Shown here: piece after piece, positions 27,589-35,409 of the stretch
Numbering within the stretch: position 1 is the first letter of the stretch
Layout: each line of letters opens with the position of its first letter
Assembly (NCBI GenBank): GCA_023387815.1
Contig: JAEWHK010000001.1
Coordinates: 91,542 to 155,541 of the forward strand
DNA: 64,000 nucleotides
Direction: 5' to 3'
Source: Pseudomonadota bacterium
GTDB lineage: Bacteria; Pseudomonadota; Gammaproteobacteria; Burkholderiales; Burkholderiaceae_B
Position numbers and translations under genes: made by a program
The notes under the pieces: model-generated
Database searches by the model: none
What the model saw: only the letters and a program-made list of their open reading frames with translations
Told to the model about the DNA's origin: nothing

Positions 27589-27765
27589 TCATTGCAGATA
27601 TGCTCTATCGACACCCGCCTGCCTTAACGTGTCATTGAATGCCATCTGATTAGCCCACATCTTTCCAGCAACGCGAGGTTGGTGAACTCGGGCAACAATA
27701 TAAGGCGAGATTCCAATATTCAGCTCGTTAACAGCGTCCGAGGCCAATTGGATCTCGCCGGCATC
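27589..27765 (-). pseudogene. 3' remnant of a class II aldolase gene
   Basis: The minus strand reads AGEIQLASDAVNELN, then RVAGKMWANQMAFNDTLRQAG, then a TGA. This matches the C terminus of the intact class II aldolase at 55043-55768 (ACEIQLASD, TRVAGRSATNQMIFDAMLRRAG). Upstream the frame is closed by a TAA and no aldolase-like sequence continues, so about three quarters of the gene is missing. It follows the 58-residue gene of the dioxygenase operon by some 40 bases. Confidence 0.75.
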
Positions 27766-27806
27766 CCGTTACGGTATTGTCGGCCATATCCGACAATCCA
27801 TTTTTT

Positions 27807-27983
27807 TTATAATTGCACTTCAACAATACTTTCGATGTCTTCACAGAAGACGAGCTCTTCGTCACCACCATCGAATCGGACATTAAGCCACATGCCATCG
27901 CCGACATTCTCGACAACTTCAGCATTGACTCCCGTCTTAAGACGAATAATTTGCCCTGGCTGCACATTCATTAAATTCAGCAT
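27807..27983 (-). CDS. 58-residue protein encoded after the dioxygenase beta subunit
   Basis: TAGGAGGAC lies just before an ATG at 27983, and the frame is open for 58 codons to a TAA. The start is 10 bases after the stop of the dioxygenase beta gene, and that stop is part of the ribosome-binding site. The protein (MLNLMNVQPGQIIRLKTG start, ELVFCEDIESIVEVQL end) looks like a small beta barrel: alternating strands with a GDGMWLNVRFDGGDEE turn, somewhat SH3-like. I do not recognise a family. Perfect site, tight spacing and protein-like composition make it a likely real gene co-translated with the dioxygenase. Confidence 0.75.
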   Translation of the reverse strand: MLNLMNVQPGQIIRLKTGVNAEVVENVGDGMWLNVRFDGGDEELVFCEDIESIVEVQL

Positions 27984-27992
27984 TTTGTCCTC

Positions 27993-28583
27993 CTAGAAGA
28001 AAACGGTCAGATTTTTGGCAAGCAGCACATTCTGATGGATATGAACTTCGCGGCTTGCCAGCTTCCAGCCATCCGAGGTGAGACGCATACTATCGACGCG
28101 ATCTCCGACGAAAAAATACTGCTCATACTCACAACGGTTCTGATAAATAAGAAACCGGCTGGATACTCCCACCTCCAGTTCTCCGTCTTCATTATTGCCA
28201 ATACTTGTTAGTTGTATATTGCTGACAAGGCGACAGACACGCGAGAGTGGTTCCTCAGCCCAATGCACGCCGGTCATGATCTGTTCGGCCCGTTTGGTTA
28301 GCGTCCATTTGCCCTCATTGAACCAGCTCATATGCTTTTCTCGCGAAGTAAACTCGCGTGCAGCATGTTCTCCAGCTTTGACGTTATATTCCATTGGCAT
28401 GAAATAGCACAAGTCGTCGGCCAACGTGTCGAGCCACTCGTCGAAACGGCGCTCGTCGAGCATATTTGCCTCATCGTAGAGAAATTCCTCAATCTCTCTT
28501 TTTATTTCATAATAGCGGGCATCGCGCGCCGGCCGCGTTACCGGTTTTGTAACTGCGGGGGTTTCTTCAACAATGTCAGACAT
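27993..28583 (-). CDS. Aromatic ring-hydroxylating dioxygenase beta subunit
   Basis: 196-residue small subunit of a Rieske dioxygenase (SnoaL/NTF2-like fold). Family features are IEEFLYDEANMLDERRFDEWLDTLADDLCYFMPMEYN near the N terminus and LVSNIQLT, then SSRFLIYQNR near the C terminus. AAGGAG lies 5 bases before the ATG at 28583; the open frame reaches 24 codons further. It overlaps the SDR stop by 8 bases. It gives the hexamer structural support; catalysis lies in the alpha subunit encoded two genes upstream. Confidence 0.92.
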   Translation of the reverse strand: MSDIVEETPAVTKPVTRPARDARYYEIKREIEEFLYDEANMLDERRFDEWLDTLADDLCYFMPMEYNVKAGEHAAREFTSREKHMSWFNEGKWTLTKRAEQIMTGVHWAEEPLSRVCRLVSNIQLTSIGNNEDGELEVGVSSRFLIYQNRCEYEQYFFVGDRVDSMRLTSDGWKLASREVHIHQNVLLAKNLTVFF

Positions 28584-29391
28584 GACTGCTCCTTTGAGTT
28601 CGTTCAAGAACGGGTGGAATGGGACCACCCTGATTGGCAAAGCAGCCAACATCAATCACACTACCCGAGATCGTTGCTGCTTCATCCGATAAAAGAAATG
28701 CGACGGTACTGGCCAAATCCAGACCTGTCATTGGACGGCCTGCGACCGTCCCGGGCGAGGCTTTTTTTACAAATGCGTCAATATCTCCACCGTGGCGCCC
28801 GACGCTCATTCCCGAGATGATGCCTCCACCCCCTGGTATCGCAACGTTGACACGTACATGATCGTGAAAGTGGTCATATGCCATCGCCATACTAAGAGCG
28901 ACAATTGCACCCTTACTGGCGCTGTAAGCAGCCATATTGGGTTTTCCCCAACCGGCTCCCGAGCCGATATTTACGATGGCACCACCGCCGCCTTTGCGCA
29001 TATGCGGCAGAACGGCTCGACTCATCAGGTACGCACCCTTTAAATTGACAGCCATGATCCGGTCGAATACTGTCTCTTCCGTATCGAGCACCGTGCCCAA
29101 AGGACCAATAGCCGCATTATTGACCAAACCATGAATCGCTCCATACCGCTCAAGAGTATACTCAGTAACCCGCTGCACATCGGCCGCATTAGATACATCA
29201 GCTTCTAGCACATCAGCGGTACAACCGGCATCCTCTAATGCGGACAAGAGCGACTGGACGCCCTGAGCAGTGCTTGAAATCTGCTGCTGTTCAAGACCAA
29301 AGGCAATGACTTTATGCCCTCTTCGCGCAAGCTCTACCGTGATTGATTGGCCAAGTCCAAACGTTCCGCCAGTGACAATAACAGTGCTCAT
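28576..29391 (-). CDS. SDR family dehydrogenase (paralogue 2), probable cis-diol dehydrogenase
   Basis: 271 residues: TGGTFGLGQSI cofactor motif, NNAAIGPLG, catalytic GSGAGWGKPNMAAYSASKG and a DVGCFANQGGPIP tail. It lies between the dioxygenase alpha and beta genes, with 4 bases to the former and an 8-base overlap with the latter. That place fits a dehydrogenase that rearomatises the cis-dihydrodiol made by the dioxygenase. I use the ATG at 29391; the longer frame starts inside the alpha gene. Its paralogue is at 23062-23874. Confidence 0.9.
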   Translation of the reverse strand: MSTVIVTGGTFGLGQSITVELARRGHKVIAFGLEQQQISSTAQGVQSLLSALEDAGCTADVLEADVSNAADVQRVTEYTLERYGAIHGLVNNAAIGPLGTVLDTEETVFDRIMAVNLKGAYLMSRAVLPHMRKGGGGAIVNIGSGAGWGKPNMAAYSASKGAIVALSMAMAYDHFHDHVRVNVAIPGGGGIISGMSVGRHGGDIDAFVKKASPGTVAGRPMTGLDLASTVAFLLSDEAATISGSVIDVGCFANQGGPIPPVLERTQRSSHV

Positions 29392-29395
29392 ATCA

Positions 29396-30763
29396 TCAAC
29401 CCGCCAGGCTTGCCGGCCCTTCGTCCTTGCGGCCCAGCAGGGTATCCCAGTCAGCATCGTTCATGTAATCGCGCCAGCGGCGATAAAATTGCCGAGGATT
29501 TTCTTCACTCACCTGTAAACTGACATTCCCTGCCACTGGTCCTGTTGTCTGGACCTTACCAAGCGACTGCGTATAGTTATAGGGATAGCGCTTTGCAATT
29601 ACGCCGCGACTGCCGGCCGTTGCATAATTCCAGTTCTCCATATCGTCCTGCTCTGTCATTCCTGCAGGACCCGAATATCGCATATAGTAGCTGCGCAGGA
29701 AATCCTTCACTTCCTGTGGTGCATCAGCATCCACCAAGAAAAAGCGCCAGGCTTCTGTCGACTCAGGGCCATGAGGATGCCAGACACATAAATTCCGCGG
29801 CTGATTTCCGTGAAATGACACGTTTGGATAAATCGTACCGACAAACGGAACCAGCCTGTGATGTTCTGCTCCGAGCCGCTCCTTACGTTTGGCATGCGCT
29901 TCACGGAAGTATTCAGCCACAACAGGATTGTTCTTATATGTATCGAGGAATTCCCAGGTTTCAGGCATGATAGCGCTATGCACCCCGTGACCAGCGGGAA
30001 AATTAGCCCAGACATGTTGTGCTTTTTCCAGTTCGTTATCGCGGCGTCCTTTTACTCCGGCCTCTGCACTAGGACCAATACCAATCAGATCAACAGAACG
30101 ATGGCTCACGTTATGGTATGTGTCTCCCAGGAAATTTTCTGCGGCAAATTTCCAATTGCATGGAATGATCCACTTGTGCACGCCAAACAACACTTCTGAG
30201 CACCCTTCACGACCGTCGCGACAGTCCAAAGCCAGATCCAGGTGCATTTTGGCGTCACCGAGATAGGTCATAAGATCCGGTGCATTCTCATCCCAGGTTG
30301 CCCACACCGTCCCTTTATAGATTTCCATCTTTGGAACCTCAATGAGTGACCAGTCTTCTTTTTCCATGCAGCCTTCGTAGAGATTCTTGAACTGAGGAAC
30401 GCCAAACAACTTTCCTTCTGTTGTGTAGCTCCAGCTGTGGTAAGGACAAGTAAAAAGCTGGGTGTTTCCATGATCGTACTGGCATACCTTCATGCCACGA
30501 TGCCGACAAGAATTCAGAAAAACGTGGACTTTTTTCTTTTTGTCACGAGCCAGGATGACAGACTCTGCCCCCATGCGCGACGTAAAGTAGTCACCTGGAT
30601 TTGGTATTTGACTTTCGTGGCCGACGAACAGCCAGGCGCGCGTAAAAACTCGCTCCAGTTCTTCTTCGTAAATCTCACGACTGGAAAATATTTCCCGGCC
30701 AATCTCGCCTTTGCGAAGATTGATCAGAGCGTTATATCTGGATTCAGGAGTAATGGGAATCAT
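29396..30763 (-). CDS. Aromatic ring-hydroxylating dioxygenase alpha subunit (Rieske)
   Basis: Catalytic subunit, 455 residues. The Rieske [2Fe-2S] ligands are seen as C-x-H (NSCRHRGMKVC) and C-x2-H (FTCPYHSWSY) 17 residues on. The mononuclear iron site is in NFLGDTYHNVSHRSVD, with the conserved Asp and the two His, and a later Asp (FLVDADAPQ region). It adds O2 to an aromatic ring to give a cis-dihydrodiol or, with carboxylated substrates, a catechol-like diol. The ATG at 30763 (MIPITP) has GAGAG 8 bases before it. The gene set alpha, SDR, beta plus a fused reductase is the class IB (benzoate/anthranilate-like) type. Substrate not deducible. Confidence 0.94.
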   Translation of the reverse strand: MIPITPESRYNALINLRKGEIGREIFSSREIYEEELERVFTRAWLFVGHESQIPNPGDYFTSRMGAESVILARDKKKKVHVFLNSCRHRGMKVCQYDHGNTQLFTCPYHSWSYTTEGKLFGVPQFKNLYEGCMEKEDWSLIEVPKMEIYKGTVWATWDENAPDLMTYLGDAKMHLDLALDCRDGREGCSEVLFGVHKWIIPCNWKFAAENFLGDTYHNVSHRSVDLIGIGPSAEAGVKGRRDNELEKAQHVWANFPAGHGVHSAIMPETWEFLDTYKNNPVVAEYFREAHAKRKERLGAEHHRLVPFVGTIYPNVSFHGNQPRNLCVWHPHGPESTEAWRFFLVDADAPQEVKDFLRSYYMRYSGPAGMTEQDDMENWNYATAGSRGVIAKRYPYNYTQSLGKVQTTGPVAGNVSLQVSEENPRQFYRRWRDYMNDADWDTLLGRKDEGPASLAG

Positions 30764-30832
30764 AGGTTGTCTCTCACTATTCGTTGTTGAAGTGTTTCGC
30801 ACTCACGATGCGATCCAATGGAAAATCTCTAT

Positions 30833-31828
30833 TTAGTTAAAGCGCTCGCACAGCACGTCGCTGCGCGACATGCCGGCTTCCTGTGCGGCTGCACGACCTG
30901 CTTCCACCATAGGCGGCGGGCCGCAAAGATAAACGCGCGTGGCAGCATCCAGTCCAAGACGACAAATCAAATCGGTTGGATAACCTGCATGACTGTCGGG
31001 ACACTCTCCTGCCTCAAGCGCAAATTTCAACTGTAATTCGGGCATCTCGCTGCGCAATCGCTGCAGTTCTTCCATCGCGAACAGATGCTCCGGTGTCCTT
31101 GCGCCGATCAGCACGGTTGTCGGAACAGATTGGGTCTGGCCTTTCATGGCACGCAACATTGATAAAAAAGGCGCCATACCGCTACCACCTGCAACGAACA
31201 GTCGCGGTCTGGCTTCATCTCGCAGAAAGAAAGTGCCATGAGGTGCACTGAGCGATACTTTTTCACCGGCATGAGCATTGAGCAGCCAATTGGAAAAGGC
31301 GCCATCGGGCACCAGCCGTATGTAAAACTCAAGCTGATTGCTACCTGGCGGATTCGCCATAGAGTATGAACGAGAAATTTGCGTGCCTTCCGGCTCAATT
31401 CGAACATATTGTCCAGGTTCGAAGTCCAGCTTTTCGCTGACCGAAATTTCCAGCTTCATTATTTCTGCCGCGATCTGGGTTACAGATACAACTTCCCCTT
31501 CAATGGGCGGTGGCTCTTCGCTCAGAGCTTCGCTTGAATCGTAAGGTAACTCTACGACGCTTGATTTTTTTATATGGCAGACACAGGGCAGGATCACGCC
31601 GGCTTCACGCTCGTCATCGGGCAGCACAGCCGGATCATAATCCGCCATTTCCACTTCACCCGATAGCAACTGGGCAGTACACGTGCCGCACTGACCGTTA
31701 GAACAGTCGGTTAATAAATTCAAACCTGATGCTGTTGCCGCGTCAACCAGACTCTGGCCACAGGCCACGTCCAGACGATGTGACACCCCATCGGCAAATA
31801 GCAACGTAACGGGGATGATGCTATTCAT
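30833..31828 (-). CDS. Dioxygenase reductase (2Fe-2S ferredoxin, FAD and NAD domains)
   Basis: 331 residues, BenC-like. The N-terminal plant-type ferredoxin has C-x4-C-x2-C (TDCSNGQCGTCTAQ) and a later Cys (ILPCVCHI). It is followed by an FAD domain with RSYSMANPPGS and an NAD domain with LFVAGGSGMAPFLSML and LCGPPPMVEA. It passes electrons from NADH to the Rieske alpha subunit. AAGGAG lies 9 bases before the ATG at 31828. It is the first gene of the dioxygenase operon, facing an IclR gene across a 126-bp control region. Confidence 0.93.
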   Translation of the reverse strand: MNSIIPVTLLFADGVSHRLDVACGQSLVDAATASGLNLLTDCSNGQCGTCTAQLLSGEVEMADYDPAVLPDDEREAGVILPCVCHIKKSSVVELPYDSSEALSEEPPPIEGEVVSVTQIAAEIMKLEISVSEKLDFEPGQYVRIEPEGTQISRSYSMANPPGSNQLEFYIRLVPDGAFSNWLLNAHAGEKVSLSAPHGTFFLRDEARPRLFVAGGSGMAPFLSMLRAMKGQTQSVPTTVLIGARTPEHLFAMEELQRLRSEMPELQLKFALEAGECPDSHAGYPTDLICRLGLDAATRVYLCGPPPMVEAGRAAAQEAGMSRSDVLCERFN

Positions 31829-31840
31829 ATTTAGTCTCCT

Positions 31841-31914
31841 TTTATCCGCTTTATGGACATTGAATCCATTGTATGGATATATTCTATTTTTTGTCAACAT
31901 GTCTGCCTGGCGGA
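31841..31914. promoter_or_regulatory. Dioxygenase/IclR control region with TCC-N7-GGA boxes
   Basis: Two 13-bp boxes, TCCGCTTTATGGA (31845-31857) and TCCATTGTATGGA (31865-31877), lie 20 bp apart, two helical turns. The second lies in a perfect palindrome ATCCAT-TGT-ATGGAT. A third, on the other strand (TCCGCCAGGCAGA, 31914-31902), is nearer the IclR gene. The 58-bp stretch 31841-31898 matches 55996-56053 at 45 of 58 positions by hand alignment. Confidence 0.6.
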
Positions 31915-31954
31915 CAAATAGGGTTTATAATTCGCAAAAACAGGAGCTACGATC

Positions 31955-32722
31955 ATGGTGAAACCCGTCGAAAAAAATGAAAACGTGCGTGCGGTGGGCC
32001 GCGCGCTGGAAATTCTGCTTGCATTTACCTCGCAGGATGTCGAACTTTCTCCAAGCGAATTACTAAAGCGGGTCGATCTGTCCCGACCCACGCTTTATCG
32101 CCTGCTTTATACCCTTGAAGAACATGGGTTCCTGGTGTCAGTTGGGGAACCGCAACGATTCCGCCTTGGCCCATCGGTTGCAAGATTGGCTCATATCTGG
32201 AGTTCAAGTCTGGATTTATCCCAGATAGCCAATCCGATACTTCAGAAAATCTGGCGCGAGACAGGAGAAACGGTTGCCATGTTTGTTCCGCAAGGTCATC
32301 TGCGCCTTTGCGTGGCAGAGCTGCCCAGCCCGCAACCCCTTAATTTCAAAAGAGGCGTCGGATATACGGAACGTATCGTGCGTGGCGCTTCCGGCCGAGC
32401 CATTTTGGCGTATATGCCAACAACGGAAGATGAGCTAAAGCGCTATGTTCAGGATTCTGATATTGACCTCAAAATACTGCAGGATGGGCTGACTCAGACA
32501 CGCAGACGTGGCTATGCCACCAGTCACAACGAACTCATCTCTGGCGCGGTTGCAATTGCGGTTCCTTTTTTTGATCGGAATGCAGCAGTCGCTGGCTCCA
32601 TTGGTATCTTCGGCCCCGAAGTGAGACTCAATGCCAATAAGTTGAAGCTACTTGCTCAGCTTCTCAAAAGCGAATCGGCTGTTCTTTCCAACATGCTTGG
32701 GTATCCGAACAAGCCATCGTAA
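31955..32722 (+). CDS. IclR family transcriptional regulator (2)
   Basis: 255 residues: helix-turn-helix AVGRALEILLAFTSQDVELSPSELLKRVDLSRPTLYRLLYTLEEHGFL, then the IclR effector domain (GASGRAILAYMP; GYATSHNELISGAVAIAVPFFD). It has AGGAG 9 bases before its ATG. Divergent from the dioxygenase operon and separated by the box-bearing region, it is the likely regulator of that operon, of the Bug pair at 33182-35173, and perhaps of the class II aldolase at 55043. It is distinct from the IclR gene at 24959. Confidence 0.92.
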   Translation: MVKPVEKNENVRAVGRALEILLAFTSQDVELSPSELLKRVDLSRPTLYRLLYTLEEHGFLVSVGEPQRFRLGPSVARLAHIWSSSLDLSQIANPILQKIWRETGETVAMFVPQGHLRLCVAELPSPQPLNFKRGVGYTERIVRGASGRAILAYMPTTEDELKRYVQDSDIDLKILQDGLTQTRRRGYATSHNELISGAVAIAVPFFDRNAAVAGSIGIFGPEVRLNANKLKLLAQLLKSESAVLSNMLGYPNKPS

Positions 32723-33064
32723 ACAATTCTTTTTGCCGTGTTGATTCGGTACCCGACTGAATTCACTTACGTTAGAAATATTCTGAGAATGAACAGATTT
32801 CCAGCGATAGACGTTGGATTGAGCAATAAGAACAAATACGAGCCAATTCTTCTCAGCGTGGGAATCGCGATGGAAAAAGTGCTAGGTTCTGCGCCAGCTC
32901 CACGCCTGTAGTTCCGACCCATTTTTGCTGAAGTTTCTTCATCGATTCGATGAAGAAACTTCTCCGGGCTACGTTAGAAGGTTCATGCACTGAAGGCAAC
33001 TATCTAGCCTGGGGACATGAGGACGCCGTCGTCTGATAAGACCCAATAAAATCCAAGCAACTTG
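32723..33064. other. Intergenic region with a perfect hairpin
   Basis: About 340 bases between the IclR gene and the Bug-pair control region. Its main feature is the 33-bp hairpin listed at 32930-32962. A short open frame MKKLLRATLEG starts inside the hairpin but ends after about 28 codons; it is unsupported. Confidence 0.4.
32930..32962. repeat. Perfect 15-bp inverted repeat
   Basis: GAAGTTTCTTCATCG and CGATGAAGAAACTTC pair perfectly around ATT. No T tract follows on either strand, so it is not a standard intrinsic terminator; it may still end the IclR transcript or be a relic of a mobile element. Confidence 0.6.
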
Positions 33065-33145
33065 TCCGACAGGCGGATTTTATAATCAAAATAATTGACC
33101 CACGTCAATAAATATCACAAAATGGACAAGTATCCACTGGACGGA
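33065..33145. promoter_or_regulatory. Control region of the Bug pair with TCC-N7-GGA boxes
   Basis: TCCGACAGGCGGA (33065-33077) and TCCACTGGACGGA (33133-33145) repeat the 13-bp boxes seen upstream of the dioxygenase operon. The second shares the surrounding TGGACA...GGATAT context with 31855-31880. It ends 36 bases before the Bug start codon, a place suited to repression or activation by the same IclR protein. Confidence 0.5.
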
Positions 33146-33181
33146 TATAACTTTATTTCGAATAAATCGAGGAGACAATCC

Positions 33182-34186
33182 ATGTTCAGCCGTTATTCCC
33201 GCGCCCGTCGGGCGTCCCTTCATGCGATCTGTGCAACAGTGGCAAGCGCCGCTTTGTCTGTCTGTAGTCAATCAGCGCTCGCAGCTGACACATACCCGGA
33301 TCATGCTGTCAATATCGTTGTCGGTTTTGCTCCAGGAGGCACTAACGATATACTTGCGCGCCTTATTTCAGCCAAATTGCAAGAACACCTGAAGCAGAGT
33401 TTTGTAGTAGAAAATAAACCCGGAGCCAGCTCGGCTATCGGTACAGGATACGTTGCGAAAGCCAAACCCGATGGTTACACGCTCCTGGTTTCGTCCAGCG
33501 GCGGTCTGACGGTCAATCCCATTATGATGAAATCGATATCGTATGATCCTGTAAAAGATCTGGAACCTATTGCTTTGCTTGGCTCATTTCCGCTAATTGT
33601 GACGGTTCCGAGCGCATTGCCGATCAAGAATCTTAAAGAATTGGAGCAATACGGCAAGACCAATAAAGATGGTCGACTCGATCATGGTGTCGCCTCTTCT
33701 TCATTTCAACTTGTAGCAGAAACGCTGTCGGAAGCATCGGGTATCAAGTTTAATCACATTGCTTATCGCGGATCCGGTCCTGTTATAACGGCCCTGCTCG
33801 GTCAGGAAATTCAGGTAGGCGTTCTTGATAGTGCGGCAATTGCACCGCAACTGAAAGCTGGCAAACTCAGAGCGCTAGCAGTGACAACCGGGAAACGCTC
33901 TGCCGCATTTCCTGATATACCCACCGTCGCAGAGAACGGATATCCCGGCTACGACGTAACCATTTGGACAGCCTTGATGGCTCCTAAAGGAACCCCGGAA
34001 CCGGTATTGGCAAAATTACGCAGCACAGTTACAGAAATTCTGAAAGATAAAGAACTCGTGCAGAAGCTGCACTCCCTTGGCATGGATCCCGGCGATGCCG
34101 ACTCTGCTGCTCTTGGGCGACGCATTGTGCAGGATATCGCCCGATGGGATAAAGTCGCAACGGCAGCACACCTCAAACCTGAATGA
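33182..34186 (+). CDS. Bug/TctC family periplasmic substrate receptor
   Basis: 334 residues with a long signal peptide ending SQSALAADTYPDHAVNIVVGFAPGGTND, then the family's FVVENKPGASSAIGTGYVAKAKPDGYTLL. TCGAGGAGA lies just before the ATG at 33182; an open frame reaches 29 codons upstream into the operator. It is followed after 15 bases by a second Bug gene. The shared IclR boxes suggest that it binds the substrate or a relative of the dioxygenase substrate. Confidence 0.92.
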   Translation: MFSRYSRARRASLHAICATVASAALSVCSQSALAADTYPDHAVNIVVGFAPGGTNDILARLISAKLQEHLKQSFVVENKPGASSAIGTGYVAKAKPDGYTLLVSSSGGLTVNPIMMKSISYDPVKDLEPIALLGSFPLIVTVPSALPIKNLKELEQYGKTNKDGRLDHGVASSSFQLVAETLSEASGIKFNHIAYRGSGPVITALLGQEIQVGVLDSAAIAPQLKAGKLRALAVTTGKRSAAFPDIPTVAENGYPGYDVTIWTALMAPKGTPEPVLAKLRSTVTEILKDKELVQKLHSLGMDPGDADSAALGRRIVQDIARWDKVATAAHLKPE

Positions 34187-34201
34187 TGCGAAGGAACTAT
34201 T

Positions 34202-35173
34202 ATGTTGAAACCTCTATTCCGCTTCATTGTAGGCATGAGCCTTGCTGCTTCGTCGCATAGCGCATTGGCTCAGAACTATCCTGAAAAGCCCATAACGCTT
34301 GTAGTTCCGTTCGCACCCGGAGCATCTGCAGATCTGGTTGCAAGAGCCGTGGGGCGCGAGCTATCCTCAAGTCTAGGTCAGCCAGTTGTGGTAGAAAATA
34401 AACCAGGAGCCGGCGGGTCGCTGGGGCTGATGGCTCTCGCAAAAATGCCGGCTGATGGATATGCAATTGGCCTTGGCGCCACCGGCGCTATTGCCGTTAG
34501 TCCCCATCTACCGGATGCACCTCCACTTAAACCCAATCGAGATCTCGCGCCAGTTGCTAAAATGGCGGATATTCCGCTAGTGTTGGTTTCCTCTGTTTCC
34601 AACGGATACCCGAACTTATCTGCATTTCTGAAGGCGGCTCGAGACACCCCCGCTGAAGTTTCATATGGGCATGCAGGTCAATACACATCCCAACACCTTG
34701 CCGGACAATTACTAGCGAATATGGCTCATGTTCAACTATTGGCTGTGCCCTATAAAGGCAGCGGACCAGCCGTTACCGACTTGCTGGGCGGTTATATTCC
34801 AACCGCTGTGGTTGATTTGACCTCAGCCTATCCGCACATCAAAGCCGGGAAGCTGACCGCTCTTGGTGTAACGAGTGCAAAACGTAGTAAAGTCGCTCCG
34901 GAAATTCCCACTATTGACGAAGCTGGTGTCAGTCGATACGCTGCGTCGGGATGGATGGGGCTGTTTGTTCCTGCAAAGACACCAGTCGAGATACGAGACA
35001 AACTTTCTGCCGCGGTCAAAGAAGCCATGGGTAAACCTTCGTTACAGGCTCAATTTGAAAAGATTGCAGTTGAGCCTGCATTTGCAGATAGCAAGACTTT
35101 CCAATCCTTCATCACCCAAGAGTCCGATAAGTGGGCAAAAGTAATTAAGGAAATGCCGCCTTCGAGCAAATAG
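34202..35173 (+). CDS. Bug/TctC family periplasmic substrate receptor
   Basis: 323 residues: signal peptide ending SSHSALAQNYPEKPITLVVPFAPGASAD, then PVVVENKPGAGGSLG. GAAGGAAC lies 6 bases before the ATG. It forms a two-gene transcript with the preceding Bug gene; the two are only moderately similar, so they probably differ in ligand. No membrane components of a tripartite transporter are nearby. Confidence 0.92.
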   Translation: MLKPLFRFIVGMSLAASSHSALAQNYPEKPITLVVPFAPGASADLVARAVGRELSSSLGQPVVVENKPGAGGSLGLMALAKMPADGYAIGLGATGAIAVSPHLPDAPPLKPNRDLAPVAKMADIPLVLVSSVSNGYPNLSAFLKAARDTPAEVSYGHAGQYTSQHLAGQLLANMAHVQLLAVPYKGSGPAVTDLLGGYIPTAVVDLTSAYPHIKAGKLTALGVTSAKRSKVAPEIPTIDEAGVSRYAASGWMGLFVPAKTPVEIRDKLSAAVKEAMGKPSLQAQFEKIAVEPAFADSKTFQSFITQESDKWAKVIKEMPPSSK

Positions 35174-35189
35174 AACGGTTATACAGAGA

Positions 35190-35231
35190 ACATCTGACAG
35201 TTATCCACCGCTCCAACGGAAAACTGTCAGA
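35190..35231. mobile_element. Relic of an insertion-sequence end
   Basis: CTGACAG (35194) and AACTGTCAG (35222-35230) lie 37 bases end to end, and AACGGAAAACTGTCAGA resembles AACGGGTAACTGTCAGA after the decayed transposase at 57134-57539, where the same pair spans 36 bases. No transposase is seen here, so this would be a leftover terminal part. Confidence 0.4.
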
Positions 35232-35409
35232 CTAGAGTTACCTGGAACTGGGGGCCAGTTTAGTCTTTACGAATGCTTGGATGTTTAGATGCACAGCAGC
35301 CTAGGCGGTACGCTGCAACATCTCGTAAGAATACCTTAATCCAAATTCGGCTTCCCAACCTTTTCGGTCAATTATCCAGAACTACCATAGTACCCAATAT
35401 TAGCGTGTT

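Noticed and set aside
27386..27592. Minus-strand frame of 68 codons before the FAH-family operon
   Set aside because: No start signal or resemblance; it lies in the promoter gap next to the aldolase remnant.
27728..27967. Minus-strand frame of 79 codons overlapping the 58-residue gene
   Set aside because: It runs out of frame with the strong ribosome-binding site and has no site of its own; the 58-residue frame is better supported.
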